34,537 nucleotides of DNA from Mycobacterium talmoniae (GCA_002967005.1 PPEA01000611.1:1-34537), one strand, 5' to 3'; counted from the stretch's first letter, positions 1 to 7,013 are shown. Notes: generated from the letters alone by a model not told the origin. Numbers and translations are program-made.

Positions 1-93
1 CGGCGCGGGCGTGCGGGTCGCCGCGCGATCGGCCACGATCCGCACGCCGTCGGGCCGGTGGGTCAGGAATGTCTCGGCATCCGCACGGGTCAT
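1..93 (-). CDS. Unrecognised protein, N-terminal fragment (cut by window edge)
   Basis: The minus strand is open from an ATG at 93 to the window edge, giving 31 residues that begin [18 protein letters not shown] do not recognise the family. The start is supported by a minus-strand TAGCAT (100-105) ending six bases before the ATG, the arrangement of mycobacterial leaderless promoters. It is divergent from the decarboxylase-family gene, whose annotated start lies only about 12 bp away. That closeness suggests either overlapping control regions or a start further inside the other gene. Confidence 0.45.
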   Translation of the reverse strand, partial: MTRADAETFLTHRPDGVRIVADRAATRTPAP

Positions 94-99
94 CCTCGG

Positions 100-105
100 A
101 TGCTA
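100..105 (-). promoter_or_regulatory. Candidate -10 box (TAGCAT) for leaderless transcription of the left-edge gene
   Basis: Read on the minus strand, TAGCAT fits TANNNT and is followed after six bases by the ATG at 93. Transcription would begin at or next to the start codon. No -35 box was identified. Confidence 0.35.
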
Positions 106-956
106 TGTCGACGGGTGCGCGCCATACTCTCCTGGTGGAGGTTCGCGACGAGCTGACCCGGCTGGTGGCACTCTCGGGTGGCCGCACCGGGGCGCTGATC
201 CGGCAGGTGTGCGCGCGGGCGCTGGGACTGCCGCCGCTGCCGGCGGAGGCGCCGGTCGGCGAGGTGACCGAGGCCGACGCGGTGGTGGCCGAGTTTGCCG
301 AGCAGTTCAGCATCGACGTCTCGGCGATCACCGACGAGCAGCGGTCTCGGTTGTGGTCGGCGGTGGGGACAAGGCCTTCGGTGGTCGTGGTGCAGATGTA
401 CCTCGCCGACTTCGTGCCGCGGGTGCGCGCCGGGCTGGCGGCGTTGGGCCGCCCGGTGTCCTGGCCGGAGCCGATGGTGTGGGACCACGCGGCCGACCCG
501 TCCGATGCGGTGTTCAACGAGTTTCTGCCGACGGTCGCGCGGCTGCGTGACCTGGACGCGGTGACGTCCGAGCTGGTGCGACTGCGCGGGGCGGCCCAGC
601 ACAACTGCCGGCTGTGCAAATCGCTGCGGGAACGCACCGCGCTGGACGCCGGGGGATCGGAGAGTCTGTACGACGAGATCGCCGGGTTCGAGGCGTCGGC
701 GCTGCTGACCGAGCCGCAGAAGGCGGCGCTGCGATATGCGGACGCGTTGATCTGGTCGCCGGCGCGCATCGGCGCCGACATTGCCGCCGGGGTGCGCGCC
801 CACTTCTCCGATGCCGAGGGGATCGAGCTGACCCTCGACGTGATGCGCAACGCCAGCAACAAGGTTGCCGTCGCAACGGGTGCCGACGCCCCACGCGTCG
901 AGCACGGTACCGAGCGCTACCTGATCGACGCCGACGGCCAAACGGTGTTCGGCTGA
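105..956 (+). CDS. Carboxymuconolactone decarboxylase (CMD/AhpD-like) family protein
   Basis: An alpha-helical protein of about 283 residues. The key feature is NCRLC near residue 170, a CxxC pair in a helical context ([17 protein letters not shown]) as in the AhpD/CMD redox fold. Such proteins act as peroxidase partners or decarboxylases; the substrate here is unknown. The frame is open back to 69. I prefer the ATG at 105, but a GTG at 135 behind a TACTCT box (125-130) is also possible, and no convincing ribosome binding site decides it. CMD proteins are among the gene classes known to neighbour ECF41 sigma factors, and one lies at 2263, so this may be a regulon member. I saw no ECF41-type promoter upstream. 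Confidence 0.75.
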   Translation: MSTGARHTLLVEVRDELTRLVALSGGRTGALIRQVCARALGLPPLPAEAPVGEVTEADAVVAEFAEQFSIDVSAITDEQRSRLWSAVGTRPSVVVVQMYLADFVPRVRAGLAALGRPVSWPEPMVWDHAADPSDAVFNEFLPTVARLRDLDAVTSELVRLRGAAQHNCRLCKSLRERTALDAGGSESLYDEIAGFEASALLTEPQKAALRYADALIWSPARIGADIAAGVRAHFSDAEGIELTLDVMRNASNKVAVATGADAPRVEHGTERYLIDADGQTVFG

Positions 957-1034
957 GCGCCACGGACCCGGTTCCCAGGATCAGCGCGCGTAAATGGGTG
1001 GCAACTGCTCGCAGCGGCGATAAAGACTGGGGGC

Positions 1035-1703
1035 ATGTCGTTATCGCCCCCGGCTTTCGCCCGAGACCCCGCCACGGCGGCGTACTACCACCAGCGCGCC
1101 GCCGAATACGACGAGTGGTACCTGGGGCAAGGGCTATACCGCGACCGTGAGCGACCCGGTTGGGGCGCCGAAGTCGACCACATCGTGGGTTTGGTGGCTC
1201 AGCTTCCGGCCGCGCGGACGTTGGACGTCGCCTGCGGCAGCGGCTTTTTGACCCGTCACCTACGCGGCGTGGTGGTGGGAGCCGATCAAAGCTCGGCCAT
1301 GGTGGCGCTGACCCAACGGCGGTTACCGCGGGGCGTGGCGATCGTGGCCGACGCCCTGGCGTTGCCGTTCGCCGATCACGCGTTCGACCGGATCCTGACC
1401 GGACATTTCTACGGGCATCTGCCCGACCAGGAACGCGCAGCCTTCCTTGCCGAGGCGCGACGGCTGGCGGGGGAGTTGATCGTCATCGATTCGGCGCTGC
1501 GCCCGGGTATCGAACCCGAGCAATGGCAAGAGCGGACCCTCAACGACGGTTCGCGGCACCGCGTGTACAAGCGCTACCTCACGGGTCGGCAGTTGGCCGA
1601 CGAACTCGGCGGTCAGGTGCTGTTCGACGGGACCTGGTTCGTCGCCGCCCAGGCCCGGTGGGACGGCGCCAAGGGCGCTGCCCATACGCAGTCACCCTGC
1701 TGA
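1035..1703 (+). CDS. Class I SAM-dependent methyltransferase
   Basis: A 222-residue protein with the Rossmann SAM-binding motif I as LDVACGSGF near residue 62. The acidic motif II and post-I segment follow (VVGADQS, ADALALPFADHAFDRI), as in the UbiE/Methyltransf_11 group. The N-terminal AAYYHQRAAEYDEWY is typical of small-molecule methyltransferases of this group. The acceptor cannot be told from sequence. The start ATG follows a purine-rich CTGGGGG. It lies 78 bp after the CMD-like gene on the same strand and is convergent with the DoxX-like gene; the inverted-repeat element at 1697-1774 begins inside its last codons. Confidence 0.85.
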   Translation: MSLSPPAFARDPATAAYYHQRAAEYDEWYLGQGLYRDRERPGWGAEVDHIVGLVAQLPAARTLDVACGSGFLTRHLRGVVVGADQSSAMVALTQRRLPRGVAIVADALALPFADHAFDRILTGHFYGHLPDQERAAFLAEARRLAGELIVIDSALRPGIEPEQWQERTLNDGSRHRVYKRYLTGRQLADELGGQVLFDGTWFVAAQARWDGAKGAAHTQSPC

Positions 1704-1774
1704 GATCGACGCCCCAGCGGCGCAAACCCCCGATTTTTGGGGCTGTATGTCAATCTGGACGTCGATTTCAGCAG
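1697..1774. repeat. 78-bp element with 15-bp terminal inverted repeats (hairpin or MITE-like)
   Basis: The left arm CTGCTGAGATCGACG (1697-1711) and right arm CGTCGATTTCAGCAG (1760-1774) are complementary at 14 of 15 positions. The 48-bp interior holds a smaller hairpin (ACCCC, then a T-rich loop, then GGGG). It lies between convergent genes, so a bidirectional terminator is possible. The long precise arms would also suit a tiny non-autonomous repeat or a structured RNA. No second copy was seen in this window. Confidence 0.6.
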
Positions 1775-1799
1775 CGATCACTTGAGTCTGAGCTGCCGT

Positions 1800-2183
1800 T
1801 TAGGCGAACGGCTGCAGATCGAACCGTCCCCACGCGAGGAACGCGAACACGGCGAGAAACACGACATCGCCGGCCATGTACCCCCACTCGCTGCGGCGGA
1901 ACCGTGTTGTGGCGGCTCCGGCCATGAACAGCATCAGGCCGCAGGCGGCGATCGGCACCAGCACGGGTGTCACGCCGACGGCCGCCGGGAGGATGAGGCC
2001 GATCGCGCCGATCAGCTTGATCGTGCCGATGACCTTGAGATGACGCCCGCTGAAGTCGTCGACCCAGTGCTGGTTGGCGCCCAATTCCCGGTATTTCTTC
2101 TTCGACATCAACAGCAGACTGGCGCCGCCGACGGCAAACCCGACAGCGGTGATGGCGGTGATGATCCACAGCGCGGTGTTCAT
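1800..2183 (-). CDS. DoxX-like integral membrane protein
   Basis: A 127-residue protein with about four hydrophobic segments: ALWIITAITAVGFAVGG at the N-terminus, IGTIKLIGAIGLILPAAVG, LVPIAACGLMLFMAG, and a last one before the terminal WGRFDLQPFA. Size and topology match the DoxX-like (DoxX_2) family. The ATG at 2183 is chosen because GAAGGAG lies seven bases upstream; the open frame extends further but would run into the divergent sigma gene. DoxX proteins are linked to redox and thiol stress and occur beside ECF41 sigma factors. It is divergent from the sigma factor across a 79-bp shared control region. Confidence 0.8.
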   Translation of the reverse strand: MNTALWIITAITAVGFAVGGASLLLMSKKKYRELGANQHWVDDFSGRHLKVIGTIKLIGAIGLILPAAVGVTPVLVPIAACGLMLFMAGAATTRFRRSEWGYMAGDVVFLAVFAFLAWGRFDLQPFA

Positions 2184-2221
2184 GGCGTACTCCTTCGTGG
2201 TTACCTCGGTCGGGTGGGGTT

Positions 2222-2238
2222 CGTCATTACCTATGACG
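2222..2238. promoter_or_regulatory. Inverted repeat CGTCAT-N5-ATGACG in the divergent doxX/sigma control region
   Basis: A perfect 6-bp inverted repeat with a 5-bp spacer sits centrally between the two divergent start codons. ECF41 promoters are reported to carry CGTC at -10, so the two CGTC cores in opposite orientation could be -10 elements serving each gene. A repressor site is the alternative. I did not find a TGTCACA-like -35 element at the right distance, so the ECF41 reading is tentative. Confidence 0.4.
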
Positions 2239-2262
2239 GACCGGCACCACGGGAGGTAACCG

Positions 2263-3150
2263 ATGACGACCGAGACGCAGCTGGCGGAGGCTTTCGAGCG
2301 GGAGCGCCAGCGCCTGCTGGCGCTGGCGCATCGGGTTCTGGGCTCGCGGTCGGACGCCGAAGATGCCGTCCAGGAGGCGTGGCTGCGACTGTCCCGCCAG
2401 GACGCGGACGCGATCGACAACCTGGCCGGGTGGTTGACGACCGTGACCGGCCGCATCTGCATCGACACCCTGCGCTCGCGCGCCGGCCGGCCCGAGGTCC
2501 CGCTTGGTCAGGACCTTCCCGAACTCGTGGTGACCGACGACCTCGACACGCCCGAAGACGCTGCCGTGCTGGCGGACTCGGTGGGACTGGCGCTGCTGGT
2601 CGTGCTGGGGTCGCTGCGGCCGGAGGAACGACTCGCGTTCGTGCTGCACGACATGTTTGCGGTTCCGTTCGCCGAGATCGGGGAGATCCTGGGCAAATCG
2701 ACCGACGCCGCCAAGATGGCGGCCAGCCGGGCGCGCCGCAAGGTTCAGGACGTGCCGCGGCCGGCGGGAAATCGGCGGGAGCAGCGTGAGGTCGTCGATG
2801 CCTTCCTGGCGGCCGCCCAGGGCGGCGACTTCGACGCCCTGCTGCGGGTGCTCGATCCCGACGTGACCTGGCGCCAGCACACGGTCCGCGGGGTGACCGT
2901 CATGACCGGATCCGGCGCGGTTGTGGACGCGGTTCGCCGCGGCCAGGGGGCGCGCATCACCGCTCGTCGTGTCCTGGTCAATGGCCAGCCCGGAATCCTG
3001 GGCTGGGGTCCGTCCGGGCGGCCGCTCAGCGTGATGGCGTGCACGGTTCGGAACGGTCGCCTGGTGGGCATCGTGTCGATCACCGACCCGGTCCGGCTGG
3101 CTGGGATCGACCTTCCCGACCAGCCCGACACCCTGGACGGCGCTGACTAG
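2263..3150 (+). CDS. ECF41-like RNA polymerase sigma factor with SnoaL-like C-terminal domain
   Basis: A 295-residue protein. Residues 1-70 form sigma region 2 (FERERQRLLALAHRVLGS, DAEDAVQEAWLRL). Residues 105-165 form region 4 with its helix-turn-helix (LRPEERLAFVLHDMF, FAEIGEILGKS). From about 180 to the end there is an NTF2/SnoaL-like domain (VVDAFLAAAQGGDFDALLRVLDPDV). This architecture defines the ECF41/SigJ-type group, in which the C-terminal domain replaces a separate anti-sigma factor. No anti-sigma gene is adjacent, as expected. GGGAGG lies six bases before the ATG. The neighbouring DoxX-like and CMD-like genes fit ECF41 contexts. Confidence 0.88.
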   Translation: MTTETQLAEAFERERQRLLALAHRVLGSRSDAEDAVQEAWLRLSRQDADAIDNLAGWLTTVTGRICIDTLRSRAGRPEVPLGQDLPELVVTDDLDTPEDAAVLADSVGLALLVVLGSLRPEERLAFVLHDMFAVPFAEIGEILGKSTDAAKMAASRARRKVQDVPRPAGNRREQREVVDAFLAAAQGGDFDALLRVLDPDVTWRQHTVRGVTVMTGSGAVVDAVRRGQGARITARRVLVNGQPGILGWGPSGRPLSVMACTVRNGRLVGIVSITDPVRLAGIDLPDQPDTLDGAD

Positions 3151-3304
3151 CCGCCACGGTGCGGGCCCTTCGGCGCACGGGCTACCGGTGCACCACCATG
3201 TCGTTGGCGATCGGCACTGGCGCTAATGTCATGGTCGTGCAGTGGCTGGTTGGAGATGCTTCCCGCCGACGGTCGGGGCGGATATCCGCAGCTAGCTGAC
3301 GCAA

Positions 3305-3378
3305 GGGGCGGTAGCTCAGTCGGTTAGAGCCGCGGACTCATAATCCGTTGGTCGCGGGTTCGAGCCCCGCCCGCCCCA
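3305..3378 (+). tRNA. tRNA with CAT anticodon (probably elongator tRNA-Met)
   Basis: A full cloverleaf is readable. The acceptor stem is GGGGCGG (3305-3311) with CCGCCCC (3371-3377), followed by discriminator A. The D-arm holds AGCTCAGTCGGTTAGAGC. The anticodon loop is CTCATAA between GCGGA and TCCGT. The T-arm is GCGGG-TTCGAGC-CCCGC. The CAT anticodon could be elongator Met or lysidine-modified Ile2, which sequence alone does not settle. It is not the initiator type, since the first acceptor pair is a normal G-C. CCA is not encoded. Its 3' 45 bases form one half of the direct repeat bounding the mini-island downstream. Confidence 0.95.
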
Positions 3379-3379
3379 C
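3334..3379. repeat. Left att-like direct repeat (tRNA 3' end)
   Basis: A 46-bp segment identical to 4657-4702, spanning the anticodon arm, T-arm and 3' acceptor strand of the tRNA. Identity stops at the next base (T at 3380, A at 4703). Upstream of 3334 the copies also diverge, so the shared block is sharply bounded. Confidence 0.92.
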
Positions 3380-3431
3380 TCGATATTGCCTGGTCAGGGC
3401 GTTATATGCCGGTCGTCAGAGCACCGCAAGG

Positions 3432-3464
3432 CCGTTCACCCCGGCCTCACCCCGGCGACTGGGG
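3432..3464 (+). repeat. Island internal repeat, left copy
   Basis: A 33-bp sequence beginning CCGTTCACCCCGGCCTCACC and ending CGACTGGGG, nearly identical to 4501-4534. It contains two tandem units of TCACCCCGGC(C/G) and a potential CCCC/GGGG hairpin. Its place just inside the left att repeat, with a partner just inside the right one, resembles arm-type integrase binding sites, but no binding function is shown. Confidence 0.7.
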
Positions 3465-3601
3465 GAACTTGTCGCCTCGGAGCGGGGAGCGCGAGGCTGC
3501 GCCCAGGGCGAACAACCGCGCGTCAAACGCTCGGGGTGGTCGCGTCTCCCCGATAACCTGGACACGGCGGCGTGACGCGCGTTCGGAAAGGACTCAAAAG
3601 G

Positions 3602-4372
3602 GTGCAGATAGGTTCGACGCGAATGGTGCGCAGACGGGTCGAAGATGATGGCAACGTCACTACGGGTGAAGTCCGCGCCGATGACCACGGGGGTGGAAAG
3701 TTGTATCTCCCGGTGGACGCCGACATAGCCGTTGGCGATGAGGTCTCGTACACGCTTCCGAACGGAACAACGCGAGCAATGACGATCACCAAGCATGACG
3801 TGCTACAGGCGCCACCTGGCTTCGGCGGCTCTAGTCTGGATCACACCGTTTGCGAGTACGAGGTCGCATCTGGCAGACGCCTACAGCGTCCGCAGCGGGT
3901 CAGCCTTCCGAATCTGCATGACGCTATCTCCGATGCTAGTGGGGCGCAGTTCGCGGGCGGGCACTACGACAGTGCGGTGTTTGAAGCATTCAAGGCCGTA
4001 GAGGATCGCGTCAGAAAGCTGACGGGGCAATCCGATATCGGCAAAAGGCTCATGACAGCTGTGTTTAACGAACAGAACCCCCAGCTTGACATCACGTCAG
4101 ACAACGCAGATAAAGACCAGAAGGATGATGAGCGAGAGGGCTTCAAGTTCTTGTTCATGGGATGTGCGCTGGCGTTGCGGAATACACGCGGGCACGGACC
4201 AACTCTCCAGACGGGAGAGCAAGAGGCCATGGAAATGCTAGCGACAGCAAGCCTTCTGATGCGGGCGCTCGACCGAGCAGAGTTGCGGCTAGCCCCAAAG
4301 CAGTCGAAGCTGCCAAAGCAGAAGCTACCTCCGGGTATCGGCGGAGCAGTATCCCGTTCCGGTAAGCCTTAA
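3602..4372 (+). CDS. HEPN-like Ymh (TIGR02391/Hypoth_ymh) family protein, putative defence RNase
   Basis: About 256 residues. The first 90 or so form a small beta-rich domain (GDEVSYTLPNGTTRAMTITK). The C-terminal helical part has the Ymh pattern: GGHYDSAVFEAFKAVEDRVR, LMTAVF, then EGFKFLFMGCALALRN. It also has RNTRGH near residue 195, which fits the HEPN RNase motif R-X4-H. Ymh members are known near phages and restriction systems; RNase activity here is inferred from the motif. The GTG at 3602 is chosen because GGAAAGGA lies nine bases upstream; GTG 3572 and ATG 3623 are alternatives. It is the only clear gene in the island, and its base composition differs from the surrounding core genes. 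Confidence 0.75.
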   Translation: MQIGSTRMVRRRVEDDGNVTTGEVRADDHGGGKLYLPVDADIAVGDEVSYTLPNGTTRAMTITKHDVLQAPPGFGGSSLDHTVCEYEVASGRRLQRPQRVSLPNLHDAISDASGAQFAGGHYDSAVFEAFKAVEDRVRKLTGQSDIGKRLMTAVFNEQNPQLDITSDNADKDQKDDEREGFKFLFMGCALALRNTRGHGPTLQTGEQEAMEMLATASLLMRALDRAELRLAPKQSKLPKQKLPPGIGGAVSRSGKP

Positions 4373-4656
4373 CTCACGCCCCCGGCGTCGGCTTACTTAC
4401 CCCGGCGCTTGCGTTTGGGGCGGCTGTGCTCTTGGCGGCCTTGCCGACCTTGCCCTTACGAGCAATGTCTTGCCGCTGCGGCGGCCAGGCTAGGCCAGCA
4501 CCGTTTCACCCCGGCGTCACCCCGGCGACCGGGGCGTATTGGGCCCGTACCGTAGCCGTACCGCAGCCGCACTGGCAACGCCCACATTTGGTGTCTTGCA
4601 GGTGATATGGCGGGAATCAGCTAACCGTTTGGCCTGGTCGCGGAGCCGCTAAAAAA
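4373..4656. other. Non-coding right part of the mini-island
   Basis: No gene is supported here. On the minus strand a short run of codons ends in a very basic tail (HSRPKRKRRGK, stop near 4398), which might be the last remnant of a lost gene, but a stop precedes it by about 20 codons. The stretch contains the right internal repeat (4501-4534) and an A-rich run directly before the right att copy. Confidence 0.5.
4501..4534 (+). repeat. Island internal repeat, right copy
   Basis: A 34-bp partner of 3432-3464 with one extra base and two substitutions. It contains tandem TCACCCCGGCG units and a perfect palindrome CCCCGG-CGA-CCGGGG. It lies about 120 bp inside the right att repeat. Confidence 0.7.
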
Positions 4657-4702
4657 GGACTCATAATCCGTTGGTCGCGGGTTCGAGCCCCGCCCGCCCC
4701 AC
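4657..4702. repeat. Right att-like direct repeat (partial tRNA copy)
   Basis: An exact 46-bp copy of the tRNA 3' end. It lacks the 5' acceptor strand and D-arm, so it cannot form a functional tRNA. Its reverse translation gives the well-known spurious peptide GRAGLEPATNGL, which is an artefact of tRNA 3' ends and not a protein. Confidence 0.92.
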
Positions 4703-4902
4703 ATAGATCAGCCCCCACGACCAGCTGGTCTGGGCAAGAAGCGTTTGCCCGGCGGGTGGCCCGACATGCCCACTGGAGGCCCGGTTTGGCTGGCTTGCTG
4801 AGGGGAGGTTGGCGCCGCCCCTGCTTGTGGCCAGACCGGGCATCCGCCGTCGATGTCCGCCACCTGGCGATCGTCCGCGATGCGGGGCCAGGAGGGCGTG
4901 GG
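4703..4902. other. Intergenic, no gene seen
   Basis: Two hundred bases between the right att repeat and the small HTH gene. No ORF with a plausible start, no second att copy and no clear hairpin terminator were found. Confidence 0.5.
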
Positions 4903-5145
4903 TCAGCCGGTCAACTTCGCAAACCGCTGCTGCGCCGCTTGGCGGGTCGTGCCGAGCGCAACCGCGATCGCGGTCCAGGAATCCCCGCGCTCACGGGCTT
5001 CCTTTACGGCCTCAACAAGCTCGGCGTCCGCATCCCGCACCGCGTCGACGGCGGCGACGATGCGCCGGAATGCCGCCGCGTCACGGGCACGGGTCACCTC
5101 TGGATCGAGTTGATCCAGTCCGGTGTGGTCGCGAACTACAGCCAT
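4903..5145 (-). CDS. Small HTH protein, probable antitoxin partner
   Basis: An 80-residue charged protein. Its middle is a helix rich in Ala, Asp and Glu (RDADAELVEAVKEARERG). It ends with a helix-turn-helix of the sigma/AsnC kind, WTAIAVALGTTRQAAQQRF. Such proteins are common in mycobacteria as small DNA-binding partners. The ATG is preceded by GAGGTG seven bases upstream. It is the second gene of a minus-strand pair, nine bases after the true reading-frame end of the toxin-like gene. The pairing suggests a toxin-antitoxin module, but this is inference. Its 3' 87 bp recur at 19974-20060 as a truncated copy. Confidence 0.7.
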   Translation of the reverse strand: MAVVRDHTGLDQLDPEVTRARDAAAFRRIVAAVDAVRDADAELVEAVKEARERGDSWTAIAVALGTTRQAAQQRFAKLTG

Positions 5146-5154
5146 GGCGTCACC

Positions 5155-5390
5155 TCATCTCAAGTAGTCGTAAAACTTCGGTCTCAGGTTGTCGGCGTGG
5201 ATGATGCGGCGGGGTCTTCTACGGGGACTGCCACCGGTTCTAGAAGCCGCCCGTCCTGGGCTGGCCCGATGACAAGTAGGCGATCCTCGCCGTGGTAGTC
5301 GTACTCCATGAAGCGGATGCCGTTGCGGAACGCGTGCTCAATGTCTTCTCGAGGAACACCGTGGTCGTAGGCGCTCTGCCATACCTCCAC
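5155..5390 (-). pseudogene. Small BrnT/DUF4258-like toxin gene, frameshifted near its 3' end
   Basis: From a GTG at 5390 the frame reads VEVWQSAYDHGVPREDIEHA, then VIGPAQDGRLLEPVAV, and stops at 5184. The next frame holds the expected ending IIHADNLRPKFYDYLR and a stop at 5155-5157. Restoring one base in the C-run near 5210 gives a 78-residue protein with the full pattern (HGV..DI.HA, IGP...GRLLE, IHA..RPKF) that I associate with small actinobacterial toxin-like proteins. AAGGA lies 11 bases before the GTG. If the frameshift is real, the putative toxin has lost its conserved tail while the HTH partner is intact; otherwise it is a homopolymer sequencing error. Confidence 0.6.
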
Positions 5391-5507
5391 GTTCTTGAGT
5401 GTCCTTGCGGCCGCACACGCTGTCAAGGATCCTTGCGTAAGGCCGGTAGCGCCATCGCTCCCGGCCGTGTCGTGCTGTCGAACGCCGTCGTTGTCGGTGC
5501 CGCGATG

Positions 5508-5513
5508 TATACA
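5508..5513 (+). promoter_or_regulatory. Candidate -10 box (TATACA) upstream of hsdM
   Basis: TATACA lies 43 bases before the hsdM start in the gap separating it from the divergent toxin-like gene. A TTGTCG is present upstream, but at 11 bases it is too close to be a standard -35 element. Only the -10 is offered. Confidence 0.3.
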
Positions 5514-5555
5514 GTTCCGTTCAGTCATTTCGACCAGACAGGCAGGTGCCGCTAG

Positions 5556-7013
5556 ATGATCACCGGTGAACTCAAGGGCAAGGTTGACCGCGTCTGGGAC
5601 GCGTTCTGGTCCGGGGGCATCTCCAACCCGCTGGAGGTGATCGAGCAGATCACCTACCTGCTGTTCATCCGCCGCCTCGACGACCTCCACATCCTCGCCG
5701 AGCAGAAGGCCCGCCGGACCGGCAGCGCCGAGGGCATCGTCTTCGCGCCGGACCAGCAGCACCTGCGCTGGTCGAAGTTCAAGCACGAAGAACCCGCGCT
5801 GATGTACAAGACCGTCGCCGACGAGGTGTTCCCGTTCCTGCGCGGCCTGGGCGGGGACGGGTCGACGTACTCCGAGCACATGCGTGACGCCCGCTTCACC
5901 ATCCCCACCCCGCAGCTGCTGCAGCGGGTGGTGGACATGCTCGACGGGATCCCGATGGATGACCGCGACACCAACGGCGACCTCTACGAGTACCTGCTGT
6001 CCAAGATTGCCGCGGCGGGGGTCAACGGCCAGTTCCGCACCCCGCGGCACATCATCAAGCTGATGGTGGCGATGACCGCCCCGCAGCCGACCGATGAGAT
6101 CTGCGACCCGGCGTGCGGCACCGCGGGCTTCCTGGTGGCTGCCGCCGAACACGTCCGCGCCGAGCACCCGAGCGTGATGACCAACGCCGAGCAGCGGCGC
6201 CACTTCCACGCCAGCATGTTCCACGGCTACGACTTCGACTCCACCATGCTGCGCATCGGCAGCATGAACATGCTGCTGCACGGGGTGGAGTCACCCGACA
6301 TCCGCTACCGCGACTCGCTGTCCGAGGGTGCCAGCGAGGACGCCGAGAAGTACACGCTGATCCTCGCCAACCCGCCGTTCGCCGGCTCACTTGACTACGA
6401 GTCGACGTCCAAGGATCTGCAGCGGGTGGTCAAGACCAAAAAGACCGAGCTGCTGTTTGTGGCGCTGTTCTTGAAGCTGCTCAAGCCCGGCGGGCGGGCC
6501 GCTGTCATCGTGCCCGACGGCGTGTTGTTCGGATCCTCCAAGGCGCACAAGGAGCTTCGCCGTATCCTGGTCGAAGACCAGAAGCTCGACGGGGTGGTGA
6601 AACTGCCGTCGGGGGTGTTTAAGCCGTACGCCGGGGTCTCGACGGCGATCCTGCTGTTCACCAAGACCAACTCCGGGGGCACCGACCGGGTGTGGTTTTA
6701 CGATGTGCAGGCCGACGGGTTCTCGCTCGATGACAAACGCAACCCGATTGACGCCAACGATTTGCCGGATGTGCTGAAGCGGTGGGGGTCCCGCGCGACG
6801 ACGGAGTTGGAGCGGGCGCGCACCGAGCGGTCATTCTGTGTGCCGAAGGACGACATTGTCGCCCAGGGCTATGACTTGTCGCTGAACCGGTACAAGGAGA
6901 TCGTGCACGACGACGTCGAGCACCGTCCTCCGCTGGAGATCATCGCTGATATCGAGAAGCTGGAGGGCGAGATCGCGAAAGGGTTGGCGGAGTTGAAGGC
7001 GATGCTGTCGTGA
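5556..7013 (+). CDS. hsdM: Type I restriction-modification system, DNA methyltransferase (M) subunit
   Basis: A 485-residue HsdM. The N-terminal helical domain (about 5-130) carries the typical LEVIEQITYLLFIRRLDD. The N6-adenine methyltransferase domain has SAM motif I DPACGTAGF near residue 184 and catalytic motif IV NPPF near 272, preceded by GQFRTPRHI, a hallmark of HsdM. The C-terminal part includes the usual DGVLFGSSKAHKELRRILVE and LPSGVFKPYAGV. With HsdS it would form the modification enzyme that methylates adenines in a split target site. It starts the locus, with GGCAGG about ten bases before the ATG. Its stop overlaps the hsdS GTG, so the two are translationally coupled. All catalytic motifs are intact. 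Confidence 0.95.
   Translation: MITGELKGKVDRVWDAFWSGGISNPLEVIEQITYLLFIRRLDDLHILAEQKARRTGSAEGIVFAPDQQHLRWSKFKHEEPALMYKTVADEVFPFLRGLGGDGSTYSEHMRDARFTIPTPQLLQRVVDMLDGIPMDDRDTNGDLYEYLLSKIAAAGVNGQFRTPRHIIKLMVAMTAPQPTDEICDPACGTAGFLVAAAEHVRAEHPSVMTNAEQRRHFHASMFHGYDFDSTMLRIGSMNMLLHGVESPDIRYRDSLSEGASEDAEKYTLILANPPFAGSLDYESTSKDLQRVVKTKKTELLFVALFLKLLKPGGRAAVIVPDGVLFGSSKAHKELRRILVEDQKLDGVVKLPSGVFKPYAGVSTAILLFTKTNSGGTDRVWFYDVQADGFSLDDKRNPIDANDLPDVLKRWGSRATTELERARTERSFCVPKDDIVAQGYDLSLNRYKEIVHDDVEHRPPLEIIADIEKLEGEIAKGLAELKAMLS

Larger units (their letters stand above)
3334..4702. mobile_element. tRNA-integrated mini-island bounded by 46-bp att-like repeats
   Basis: The last 45 bases of the tRNA plus one following base (3334-3379) recur exactly at 4657-4702. 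This is the hallmark of site-specific integration into a tRNA 3' end that keeps the gene intact. The enclosed 1.28 kb carries one protein gene (HEPN/Ymh-like) and a pair of internal repeats near its ends. No integrase or excisionase is visible, so it is either a non-autonomous element mobilised in trans or a relic. The interior has more AT-rich codons than neighbouring genes. The right copy is followed by further accessory DNA, so larger or nested elements may have used the same site. Confidence 0.85.

Noticed and set aside
3180-3300. Possible second small RNA gene before the tRNA
   Set aside because: There is no cloverleaf or strong hairpin; GTGC/GCAC near 3158-3175 gives only a four-pair stem.
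4661-4843. A 60-codon minus-strand ORF ending GRAGLEPATNGL
   Set aside because: The ending is the reverse translation of a tRNA 3' end, a well-known spurious ORF. It only reflects the att-like repeat.
5184-6281. Long minus-strand ORF (365 codons) over the start of hsdM
   Set aside because: Most of it is antisense to hsdM in a high-GC genome and has low-complexity His/Arg/Val composition. Only its last 70 or so codons (the toxin-like gene from 5390) are real.
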